A DNA stretch of 64,000 bases. Source: Stenotrophomonas maltophilia. GTDB taxonomy: Bacteria; Pseudomonadota; Gammaproteobacteria; Xanthomonadales; Xanthomonadaceae. The notes beneath the pieces were generated by a model that saw only the letters and a program-made list of their open reading frames with translations, was not told the origin of the DNA and did no database searches. The translations under genes were made by a program, and so were the position numbers. Positions 16,571 through 23,527 of the stretch are shown one piece after another. How positions within the stretch are numbered: position 1 is the first letter of the stretch; each line of letters starts with the position of its first letter. The DNA lies in NCBI RefSeq assembly GCF_002799155.1, contig NZ_NERD01000002.1, forward strand, positions 4,016,501-4,080,500, given 5' to 3'.

Positions 16571-17482
16571 ATGAACCTGTTGCAATTGATCCGCAGCTTC
16601 ACCCGCACCGCAGAGACCGGCAGCATTGCCGCCGCGGCCCGCATCCTTGGCATCAGCGCCACCGCCGTCGGCCAGAACATCAACCGGCTGGAGGCGCATC
16701 TGGGGGTACGGCTGCTGAACCGCAGCACGCGCCAGCTGGCGCTCAGCGAAGCCGGCGCGCTGTACCTGGCGCAGGTGCGCCATATCGAAGCCGACCTCGC
16801 ACGCGCGCAGGCGTTGGTCACCTCCGGCGACATCGAACCGGCCGGGCCGCTGCGCATCGCCAGCAGCAGCGCGTTCGGCCGCCATGTGCTTGCTCCGTTG
16901 CTGCCGTCGCTGCAGCAGCGCTACCCGCAACTGCAGCTGGAGCTGCGCCTGACCGACCGGGCCGTGCAGCATGGTCCAGAGGCGGTGGATGCCAGCATCC
17001 GCATCGGTGCGCAGCTGGAGGACGGTGTGGTTGCACGGCAGCTGGCGCGCGTGCCGTTCGTGTTCTGCGCCTCGCCGGCCTACCTGAAGGCCCATGGCAC
17101 GCCGCAGGAACCCTCTGAACTGGGCAGGCATCGCGGGCTGCTGCACCGCTTCCCCACCGATGGCCGGCCGCTGCGCTGGGGCCTGCTGAAAGATGGCCAG
17201 CGCGTAGACGCCGCACTGCCGCCGAGCATGGTCTGCGATGACATCGATGCACTGGCAACGCTGGCCGCGACCGGTGCCGGCATCACCCGGCTGGCTGCGT
17301 TCGTGGCCGAGCCCTACCTGCGCGATGGTCGCCTGCGGGCGGTGTTCGGCGACGACACGGCATGGCGCCCGGAGCCGATGGAGGTCTATTTCTGCGTCAG
17401 CGACCGCCGCGATTTCACCGCCAAGATCCGCGCGCTGTTCGAGCACTTGCAGGCCGGCATGGCGCCGGCCTGGCGGGTGTGA
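16571..17482 (+). CDS. LysR-family transcriptional regulator
   Basis: A 303-residue LTTR. The winged HTH is at 1-60 (E-T-G-S-I-A-A-A-A-R-I-L-G-I-S-A-T-A-V-G-Q-N-I-N-R-L-E), followed by a periplasmic-binding-type effector domain. It diverges from purU. The frame continues upstream to 16541, but M-N-L-L-Q-L at 16571 is where family members normally begin. Subgroup features (R-I-G-A-Q-L-E-D, F-V-F-C-A-S-P-A-Y-L) are those of CrgA-like LTTRs. No target is evident; the genes downstream run the other way. Confidence 0.88.
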   Translation: MNLLQLIRSFTRTAETGSIAAAARILGISATAVGQNINRLEAHLGVRLLNRSTRQLALSEAGALYLAQVRHIEADLARAQALVTSGDIEPAGPLRIASSSAFGRHVLAPLLPSLQQRYPQLQLELRLTDRAVQHGPEAVDASIRIGAQLEDGVVARQLARVPFVFCASPAYLKAHGTPQEPSELGRHRGLLHRFPTDGRPLRWGLLKDGQRVDAALPPSMVCDDIDALATLAATGAGITRLAAFVAEPYLRDGRLRAVFGDDTAWRPEPMEVYFCVSDRRDFTAKIRALFEHLQAGMAPAWRV

Positions 17483-17507
17483 AGGGAAGAGCGGAGAGCC
17501 TTCGCGG

Positions 17508-18362
17508 TCAGAAACTCTCCTTCAGGCTCATCAGGTGAGCACTGGCGTCTGCCCATCCCGCCAGGGTGCGCAGGAGCAGCCCATTCCTGAAAACATGGAA
17601 TACCGGAGTTTCATGGACATCCAACGCTTCCCAGCCCGCGGGCCCCGCTTGGAGCAGCAGGGGATGAGAGGGATTGCTTTTGTTCCACTCACTGACACCC
17701 GGCTGCGGCCATGCAGGAGATCGACGCACGACAAAGCGCACGCTGGATCGAATCCATGTCCATTCTGGTTCGTTCATGATCACGCGCATCGCGCGTCGGG
17801 AGGGAGCGCATGCCGGACTGACATAGGCGATCACTTCCAGTCCCTCCCTGTACTCCCATCGCCGCCATTCCAGCTTCCCACTCGCAAGAGGGTGGAGAAC
17901 TCCCTGCTGGTCAGGCACGTTCCGCTCTATCTCGGGAAGCTCATTTACACGCAACGACGCCATCTCACGCAGCTCATTGGCCTCGGCAAAATGTCGAACC
18001 TGCACGAGGACCGCGTGCATTTTCCTGTGCGTTGTCTCTCTGGCAGTACCTCTCCGCACCAGTTCTGCATGAATGCATCGGACCCTGCCAAGCCACTCCT
18101 CGTCCCCGACGTACCTTGAGACGTGGACGCTGGCCCGAAACGCAGCCTCAAGGTCCAGATTGCTCAGCGTAGTGCAGCCGTCACCTGGCGACGCCGAAGA
18201 CTCCCATGAAGCGTATGCGCTCGCCAGCCTCGCGACCCGGTCCGATGCACCTGAAGCCAGCAGCGCTTGATCGAGATCCCGCAGCTGGGTGTCTATTGCA
18301 GGTGCTGCCCACGCACTCGTGGGCAGCAACAGGCACCAGAGAAGCATCCTGCACGCCATCAT
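17508..18362 (-). CDS. Secreted protein of unknown function with a thioredoxin-like C-terminal part
   Basis: A 284-residue protein with a Sec signal peptide (M-M-A-C-R-M-L-L-W-C-L-L-L then A-W-A-A-P). I do not recognise a named family. The C-terminal third looks thioredoxin-like: Y-V-S-P-A-C-A-P-S (a C-x-x-S centre near 192) and, 70 residues on, E-T-P-V-F-H-V-F-R-N-G with the expected cis-proline. The first half is alpha-helical with little identity. The start follows the stop of the 166-residue gene by 4 bp, so they are co-transcribed. Base composition is nearer 55-58% G+C, below that of the flanking genes. Confidence 0.65.
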   Translation of the reverse strand: MMACRMLLWCLLLPTSAWAAPAIDTQLRDLDQALLASGASDRVARLASAYASWESSASPGDGCTTLSNLDLEAAFRASVHVSRYVGDEEWLGRVRCIHAELVRRGTARETTHRKMHAVLVQVRHFAEANELREMASLRVNELPEIERNVPDQQGVLHPLASGKLEWRRWEYREGLEVIAYVSPACAPSRRAMRVIMNEPEWTWIRSSVRFVVRRSPAWPQPGVSEWNKSNPSHPLLLQAGPAGWEALDVHETPVFHVFRNGLLLRTLAGWADASAHLMSLKESF

Positions 18363-18366
18363 CCGG

Positions 18367-18867
18367 TCAGCAGCTCGACATGCAGATGCTGTGCATGGAC
18401 TCTGAGCAGGTCGCACGCCCCGAACAGGCGTAGCCCGGGTAATCGTCAAATACCGGGTTAGGATTGGCCGCCGGTGCAACCCAATGATCCGCTTCCGACA
18501 CCTTCCGCAATCCTGGGATGTACACAATTGCGCGCTGTGCCCCGAAGAGTGACAGGAGTCGATAGGCTTCACCTGCACTCAGTTCAGAGACGATGGGCTC
18601 GTAGCTGAAGCTGGCCAGTCCCCGGTCGCCAAACACCAGCGAATCGACAAACTGCTTGCGCGCAAGGGGTGAAAGCAACATCAGTGGGGATTCGGGAGAG
18701 AGCTCGATCAGGTGAAGATCAAGCCGCCCCCGCGAGTTCACAGGGGCGTGCATGAGCGAGACATTCTCCGCCCCGGAGACACTCGCCACGTTGTCACCTG
18801 CGACGGCAGGCAATGATATGGATAGAGAGACAGCCGAGAGCAGAACCACCCGCATCATGGGTTTCAT
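18367..18867 (-). CDS. Small secreted protein of unknown function with a Cys-rich tail
   Basis: A 166-residue protein with a signal peptide (M-K-P-M-M-R-V-V-L-L then L-P-A-V-A-G-D). The mature part has no family I can name; it ends with five cysteines in a short stretch (Y-A-C-S-G-R-A-T-C, then S-I-C-M-S-S-C), plausibly disulfide or metal-binding. The partner gene downstream carries a C-x-x-S thioredoxin-like motif, so the partner may act on these cysteines; that is inference. GGAG lies 9 bp before the ATG, and a perfect 20-bp palindrome begins 17 bp upstream of it. Low G+C like its partner. Confidence 0.65.
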   Translation of the reverse strand: MKPMMRVVLLSAVSLSISLPAVAGDNVASVSGAENVSLMHAPVNSRGRLDLHLIELSPESPLMLLSPLARKQFVDSLVFGDRGLASFSYEPIVSELSAGEAYRLLSLFGAQRAIVYIPGLRKVSEADHWVAPAANPNPVFDDYPGYACSGRATCSESMHSICMSSC

Positions 18868-18883
18868 TGCGTTTCTCCATTGG

Positions 18884-18903
18884 CTGCACACACGTGTGTG
18901 CAG
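18884..18903. promoter_or_regulatory. Perfect 20-bp palindrome CTGCACACACGTGTGTGCAG
   Basis: Two perfect 10-bp arms without a spacer, ending 17 bp upstream of the start of the secreted-protein pair (minus strand). A dimeric repressor operator overlapping the leader is the simplest reading; an RNA hairpin upstream of the ribosome-binding site is the alternative. No other copy was noticed in the window. Confidence 0.6.
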
Positions 18904-19060
18904 CTCAACGTTGCAACGTCCGCACCCAGCGCAATGAGGTGTCATTCACATAAAGTGGTATTCGCAACCATTCCTAGTCCGTTGCGCCAGGCTATGCCGC
19001 AACTCGACGTCGTGCAGATCATCGACGGTCTGGGGCTTGGTATTGCGCTCGCATGCTGCG

Positions 19061-20197
19061 TCAGCGCGCCTTGAACACCCCGCGCGCATCGCGCGGTTCG
19101 CAGCGCAGGTACTGCGGCGCCGGTTCCACGCTGTCGCGCAGCGCGGCGGCGGCGTGCCACGGCCAGCGCGGGTCGTAGAGGATGCCGCGCGCCAGCGCCA
19201 CGGCATCGGCGTGGCGGTGGCGCAGGATCGACTCGGCCTGCTCCGGTTCGGTGATCATGCCCACGGCGATCACCGGCATGCGCACCTTGGCCTTGATCGC
19301 TGCCGCGAACGGCACCTGGTAACCCGGGCCGACGGTGATCTTCTGGCGCTCGTCCAGGCCACCGCTGGAGACATGCAGGAAGTTGCAGCCGCGCGCGTCC
19401 ATCACCTGCGCCAGCGCTTCGCTCTGCACCAGGTCCCAGCCCCCGTCGACCCAGTCGCTGGCGGAAATGCGCACGCCCACGGCGACCTTGTCGGACACCG
19501 CCGCACGCACCGCATCGAACACCTCCACCAGCAGGCGCAGACGGTTCGGCAGCGAGCCACCGTAGCCATCCGTGCGGCGGTTGCTCAGCGGCGACAGGAA
19601 CTGGTGCAGCAGGTAACCGTGCGCAGCATGCAGCTCGATCAGCTCGAAGCCCAGGCGCTCGGCGCGCACCGCACTGGCGGCGAAGGCGGCGATGACTTCG
19701 GCGATGCCGGCTTCGTCCAGTTCCTGCGGTGCCGGATCGGCGGCATGGAACGGCAGTGGGGACGGTGCCACGGTGGCCCAGCCATGCGCATCATCGGCTG
19801 GCAGCTGGCCACCACCGTCCCACGGACGGTTCACCGAGGCCTTGCGGCCGGCATGGCCCAGCTGGATACCCAGCGGCATCGGCGACCAGCGGCGGACGCT
19901 GGCCAGCACCTGCGCCAGCGCCGCCTCGGTGCCGTCATCCCACAGGCCCAGGTCGGCCCAGCTGATGCGGCCGCGCGGCTCGACCGCGGTGGCCTCCAGG
20001 ATCAACAGGCCGGCACCGGACTGCGCCAGGTTGCCCAGGTGCATGGCGTGCCAGTCGCTGGCGCGGCCGTCTTCGGCGGAGTACTGGCACATCGGCGCGA
20101 TGACGATGCGGTTGGACAGGGTCAGGGGGCCGAACGAGATCGGCGAAAACAGCTGGCTCAAGACGGTGATGAACGACGTAGGGGGTGCGTATTGCAC
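19061..20197 (-). CDS. NADH:flavin oxidoreductase, old yellow enzyme family (XenA/YqjM type)
   Basis: A 360-378-residue FMN ene-reductase. The class II (YqjM/XenA) features are present: the redox-tuning Cys in I-A-P-M-C-Q-Y-S, the substrate-binding pair in L-H-A-A-H-G-Y-L-L-H-Q-F-L-S-P, and N-R-R-T-D-Y-G-G-S-like text (N-R-R-T-D-G-Y-G-G-S-L-P-N-R). It reduces activated C=C bonds or nitro groups with NAD(P)H in the cytoplasm. Two starts are possible: GTG at 20195-20197, used here, or TTG at 20161, which gives the usual N terminus S-Q-L-F-S-P. Same strand as the sirtuin gene 78 bp upstream. Confidence 0.88.
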   Translation of the reverse strand: MQYAPPTSFITVLSQLFSPISFGPLTLSNRIVIAPMCQYSAEDGRASDWHAMHLGNLAQSGAGLLILEATAVEPRGRISWADLGLWDDGTEAALAQVLASVRRWSPMPLGIQLGHAGRKASVNRPWDGGGQLPADDAHGWATVAPSPLPFHAADPAPQELDEAGIAEVIAAFAASAVRAERLGFELIELHAAHGYLLHQFLSPLSNRRTDGYGGSLPNRLRLLVEVFDAVRAAVSDKVAVGVRISASDWVDGGWDLVQSEALAQVMDARGCNFLHVSSGGLDERQKITVGPGYQVPFAAAIKAKVRMPVIAVGMITEPEQAESILRHRHADAVALARGILYDPRWPWHAAAALRDSVEPAPQYLRCEPRDARGVFKAR

Positions 20198-20275
20198 CGC
20201 TGCGCGGCTCCCGGATCAACCGTCTGGATGGATCGCTGTTTCGCGCGGCCTGCGGCAGCCGGGCGTGGGTTCGGC

Positions 20276-21082
20276 TCAGGGCGAAGCCCACGTGGCCAGC
20301 GCTTCGGCGCAGTCCCGCTCGTCCTTGAACAACAGCAGGTCATCGGCACGGGTGCGGCCACGGTTCAGTGCCGCCACCGGCAACCCTGCCCTGGCCGCGG
20401 CCTGCACGAAGCGGAAGCCGGAATAGACCATCAGCGACGAGCCCACCACCAGCACGGCGTCGGCCTGCTGCAGGTGCTCGTGCACGGCGGCCACGCGCTC
20501 GCGCGGCACGTTCTCGCCGAAAAACACCACATCCGGCTTCAACACGCCGCCGCAGTGCGGGCACTCGGGTACCACGAACGTGGAGAAATCGGTCTCCAGA
20601 TCGGCATCACCATCGGGCGCGATGCCTGCCTCCAGCGCGTCCCAGCCGGGGTTGGCGTCCAGCAGGCGCTGCTGGAAGTCCTCGCGGCCACTGCGGCGCT
20701 CGCAGCCCATGCAGCGCACCAGATCCAGGCGGCCATGCAGGTCGATCACGTTGTGGCTGCCGGCGCGCTGGTGCAGGCCGTCCACGTTCTGGGTCAGCAG
20801 CACCTGCAGCGTGCCGCGGCTTTCCAGCGCAGCCAGGGCCTGATGGGTGCCGTTGGGCCGGGCCAGGCCGAAGCGCGGCCAGCCCAGCAGGCTGCGCGCC
20901 CAGTAGCGCTGGCGGGTGGCCGCCTCGCCCATGAAGGCCTGGTAGGTCACCGGCGGCGTGCGTTTCCACTGGCCGTCGGTATCCCGGTAATCGGGAATGC
21001 CCGAAGCGGTGCTGCAACCAGCGCCGGTCAGTACGAACAGGCGCTGGGCGCGGTCGATGAAGTCGGTCAGTGGCGGGGTCAT
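20276..21082 (-). CDS. NAD-dependent protein deacylase (sirtuin)
   Basis: A 268-residue Sir2-family enzyme with all marks: G-A-G-C-S-T-A-S-G-I-P-D-Y-R (near 20-33), T-Q-N-V-D-G-L-H (near 97-104), the catalytic His in D-L-H-G (near 117), and a zinc site of two Cys pairs (R-C-M-G-C and P-E-C-P-H-C). The SIRT4-like class II form P-D-Y-R-D-T-D-G is present. It removes acyl groups from lysines using NAD and releases nicotinamide, which the nadV/nadM and pncA genes nearby can recycle. ATG overlaps no neighbour; the thioesterase gene is 55 bp upstream. Confidence 0.92.
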   Translation of the reverse strand: MTPPLTDFIDRAQRLFVLTGAGCSTASGIPDYRDTDGQWKRTPPVTYQAFMGEAATRQRYWARSLLGWPRFGLARPNGTHQALAALESRGTLQVLLTQNVDGLHQRAGSHNVIDLHGRLDLVRCMGCERRSGREDFQQRLLDANPGWDALEAGIAPDGDADLETDFSTFVVPECPHCGGVLKPDVVFFGENVPRERVAAVHEHLQQADAVLVVGSSLMVYSGFRFVQAAARAGLPVAALNRGRTRADDLLLFKDERDCAEALATWASP

Positions 21083-21137
21083 GGCTGCCAGATGGGGGCG
21101 CGGCCGCGCCCCCGCAAGCGCAGGTTCAGCCGGCGGA

Positions 21138-21539
21138 TCAGGTTGCCGGCAGCGGCGGCACCGCGATCGGGTGGCCTTCCTCGTCCAGCGCGATCATCAC
21201 GAAGTGGCCGCGGGTGCACAGCTTGCGCTCGCCGCTGTGCAGGTCTTCGGCGACCAGTTCCACCTCCACCTTCATCGAGCTGCGGCCGACTTCGACGATG
21301 CGGCCGATGGTTTCCACCATCTGGCCGATGCGGATCGGCAGCTTGAAGTCGACCTGGTCGCTGCGCGCGGTCACCACGGTGCGGCGCGAGTAACGGGCGG
21401 CGGCCAGGAATGCGGCCTTGTCCATCCATGCCAGCGCCTGGCCACCGAACAGGGTGCCGAGGTGGTTGGTGTGGTTGGGGAAGACGATTTCGGCCATGCG
21501 CACTTCGATGGGCGGCACGGTCTCGGGGATCGGGGTCAT
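21138..21539 (-). CDS. Hotdog-fold acyl-CoA thioesterase
   Basis: A 133-residue YciA/BFIT-type thioesterase. The motif N-H-L-G-T-L-F-G-G-Q-A-L-A-W-M-D with catalytic Asp, and F-K-L-P-I-R-I-G, are those of the acyl-CoA hydrolases that cleave a broad set of fatty acyl-CoAs in the cytoplasm. The start ATG at 21537-21539 is followed by a proline-rich leader; the frame is open further upstream but that part is not family-like. It faces away from the LysE gene at 21629. Confidence 0.9.
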   Translation of the reverse strand: MTPIPETVPPIEVRMAEIVFPNHTNHLGTLFGGQALAWMDKAAFLAAARYSRRTVVTARSDQVDFKLPIRIGQMVETIGRIVEVGRSSMKVEVELVAEDLHSGERKLCTRGHFVMIALDEEGHPIAVPPLPAT

Positions 21540-21628
21540 GGGGGGCTTCGGTGTGGGGTGCCGCGATTTTAAGCCAGGCCCTGTGCAGGCGGCGCTACAC
21601 TGCGCCACGCCCCTTGCCAGGACCGCCC

Positions 21629-22264
21629 ATGCCCGCGACCTCCGACCTGCTGGCCTTTGCTCTCATCTCGCTGGGCATGGTGCTCACGCCCGGGCCGAAC
21701 ATGATCTACCTGGTCTCGCGCTCGATCTGCCAGGGCCGCCGTGCCGGCCTGATCTCGCTGGGCGGGGTGGCGCTGGGCTTCGTGTTCTACATGCTGTGCG
21801 CGGCACTGGGCATCACTGCCCTGCTGATGACCGTGCCGTTCGCCTACGACGCGCTGCGCATCGGCGGCGCGCTGTACCTGCTGTACCTGGCCTGGCAGGC
21901 GCTCAAGCCCGGTGGCCGCTCGCCGTTCGCGGTACGCGACCTGCCCCCGGATGGCCCACGCAAACTGTTCGCGATGGGCTTTCTGACCAACCTGCTGAAC
22001 CCGAAGATCGCGGTGATGTACCTGTCCCTGTTGCCACAGTTCCTGCACCCGGAAGGCCATGGCAGCGTGCTGATGCAGTCGCTGGTACTCGGCGTCACCC
22101 AGATTGCCGTCAGCGTGAGCGTCAACGCGGTGATCGCAGTGATGGCCGGCAGCATCGCCGGCTTCCTGGCCGCGCGCCCGATCTGGCAGATGGTGCAACG
22201 CTGGCTGATGGGCACGGTGCTGGCGGGGCTGGCGGTGCGCATGGCGGTGGAAGGGCGGCGCTGA
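21629..22264 (+). CDS. LysE-family amino-acid exporter
   Basis: A 211-residue inner-membrane protein with about six hydrophobic helices. The N-terminal L-T-P-G-P-N-M-I-Y (near 18-26) and the later L-L-N-P-K-I-A-V-M-Y (near 128) are the LysE/RhtB signatures. It exports amino acids or derivatives; substrate is not predictable. It stands alone between the thioesterase gene (divergent) and nrdB (convergent, bidirectional terminator between). Confidence 0.9.
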   Translation: MPATSDLLAFALISLGMVLTPGPNMIYLVSRSICQGRRAGLISLGGVALGFVFYMLCAALGITALLMTVPFAYDALRIGGALYLLYLAWQALKPGGRSPFAVRDLPPDGPRKLFAMGFLTNLLNPKIAVMYLSLLPQFLHPEGHGSVLMQSLVLGVTQIAVSVSVNAVIAVMAGSIAGFLAARPIWQMVQRWLMGTVLAGLAVRMAVEGRR

Positions 22265-22265
22265 T

Positions 22266-22303
22266 TGTAGAGTCCAGAAACCGTCGAGCATGGCTCGGCT
22301 ACA
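22266..22303. repeat. GTAG-type REP element
   Basis: Starts GTAG (22267-22270) and carries GTCGAGC-ATG-GCTCGGCTAC, an imperfect stem around ATG in the same style as the other SMAG copies. It lies just after the LysE gene. Confidence 0.6.
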
Positions 22304-22308
22304 GAAAC

Positions 22309-22337
22309 AAAAAACCCCGGCACTGGCCGGGGTTTTT
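22309..22337. terminator. Bidirectional intrinsic terminator between lysE-like gene and nrdB
   Basis: AAAAAACCCCGGC-ACTG-GCCGGGGTTTTT: 7-bp GC stem with A-run before and T-run after, serving both convergent transcripts. Confidence 0.9.
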
Positions 22338-22363
22338 CGTTGCGACAGAGCTGACCGGTTCGA

Positions 22364-23383
22364 TCAGAAGTTCATGTCGAAGGCGACTTCGCCCTGCACG
22401 CCGACCTGGTAGGCCGAGACGCGGCGTTCAAAGAAGTTGGTCAGTTCCTGCACGTCCTGCAGTTCCATGAACGGCAGCGGGTTGCGCACGTTGTACTTCT
22501 TTTCCATGCCCAGCTTGGCGAAGTGCTGGTCGGCGCAGTGCTGCAGGTACTGGCGCATGTCGCGGGTCGAGATGCCGGCAACGCCACCGGACAGCACGTC
22601 CTCGGCGAACTGCACTTCGCACTCGATGGCTTCGGCCAGCATGTCGTAGACCTGCTGCTTCATCTCGTCATCGAACAGGTCCGGCTCTTCCTCACGCACC
22701 ACGCGCACCGACTCGAACGCGAACTCCATGTGCGCACTCTCGTCGCGGAACACCCAGTTGGTGCCCGAGGCCAGGCCCGGCAGCAGGCCGCGCGAACGGA
22801 AGTAGTACACGTAGGCGAAGGCGGCAAAGAAGAACAGGCCTTCGATGCAGGCGGCGAAGCAGATCTGGTTGAGCAGGAACTGGCGGCGCTGTTCGCGGGT
22901 CTCGATGCGGGTCAGGTCCTGGATCGAGTCGATCCACTTGAAGCAGAAGTCGGCCTTCTTCTTGATCGAGTCGATGTTTTCAACCGCGGCGAAGGCTTTG
23001 ACGCGCTCTTCCGGATCCGGCAGGTAGTTGTCGAGCAGGGTCAGGTAGAACTGCACGTGCAGCGCTTCTTCATACAGCTGGCGCGACAGGTACATGCGCG
23101 CTTCGGGCGCGTTCAAGTGCTGGTACAGGTTCAGCACCAGGTTGTTGGACACGATCGAGTCGCCGGTGGCGAAGAACGCGACCAGGCGGTGGATCAGGTG
23201 GCGCTCACCCGGCGACATCTTGCTGTGCAGGTCGGTGATGTCGATCTGGAAGTTGATCTCTTCCACCGTCCAGGTGTTCTTGATCGCATTCCGGTACATG
23301 TCATAGAACTGCGGGTAGCGCATCGGGCGCAGGGTCAGTTCAAAACCGGGATCGAGCAGCATCTGCTTGGGCTTGTCGGCCAT
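22364..23383 (-). CDS. nrdB: Class Ia ribonucleotide reductase small (beta) subunit
   Basis: A 339-residue R2 protein that holds the diiron-tyrosyl radical for deoxyribonucleotide synthesis. Expected ligands are visible: Asp in F-F-A-T-G-D-S-I, Glu/His and radical Tyr in Y-E-E-A-L-H-V-Q-F-Y, Glu in A-C-I-E-G-L, and Glu/His in R-D-E-S-A-H-M-E-F. ATG 23381-23383 has AAGGAAA just upstream. It follows nrdA on the same strand, separated by 144 bp that contain three REP hairpins. Confidence 0.95.
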   Translation of the reverse strand: MADKPKQMLLDPGFELTLRPMRYPQFYDMYRNAIKNTWTVEEINFQIDITDLHSKMSPGERHLIHRLVAFFATGDSIVSNNLVLNLYQHLNAPEARMYLSRQLYEEALHVQFYLTLLDNYLPDPEERVKAFAAVENIDSIKKKADFCFKWIDSIQDLTRIETREQRRQFLLNQICFAACIEGLFFFAAFAYVYYFRSRGLLPGLASGTNWVFRDESAHMEFAFESVRVVREEEPDLFDDEMKQQVYDMLAEAIECEVQFAEDVLSGGVAGISTRDMRQYLQHCADQHFAKLGMEKKYNVRNPLPFMELQDVQELTNFFERRVSAYQVGVQGEVAFDMNF

Positions 23384-23411
23384 GGGTGTTTCCTTGAATT
23401 CCTGGGTGAGC

Positions 23412-23512
23412 CGCCGGGCATGGCCCGGCGCTACCGTGGGTGTTTTTCCGCAGCCGAGCATGGCTCGGCTCTACAGGTGCGAGGTGTTCGAGTGCCGACC
23501 AATGGTCGGCAC
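23412..23512. repeat. Three REP hairpins inside the nrdA-nrdB gap
   Basis: CGCCGGGC-ATG-GCCCGGCG then CTAC (23412-23434); AGCCGAGC-ATG-GCTCGGCT then CTAC (23452-23474); GTGCCGACC-AAT-GGTCGGCAC (23492-23512). All three have perfect arms; the first two carry the GTAG mark on the minus strand. They lie within a probable nrdAB transcript. Confidence 0.85.
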
Positions 23513-23527
23513 CCACCGCGCGGTGTG

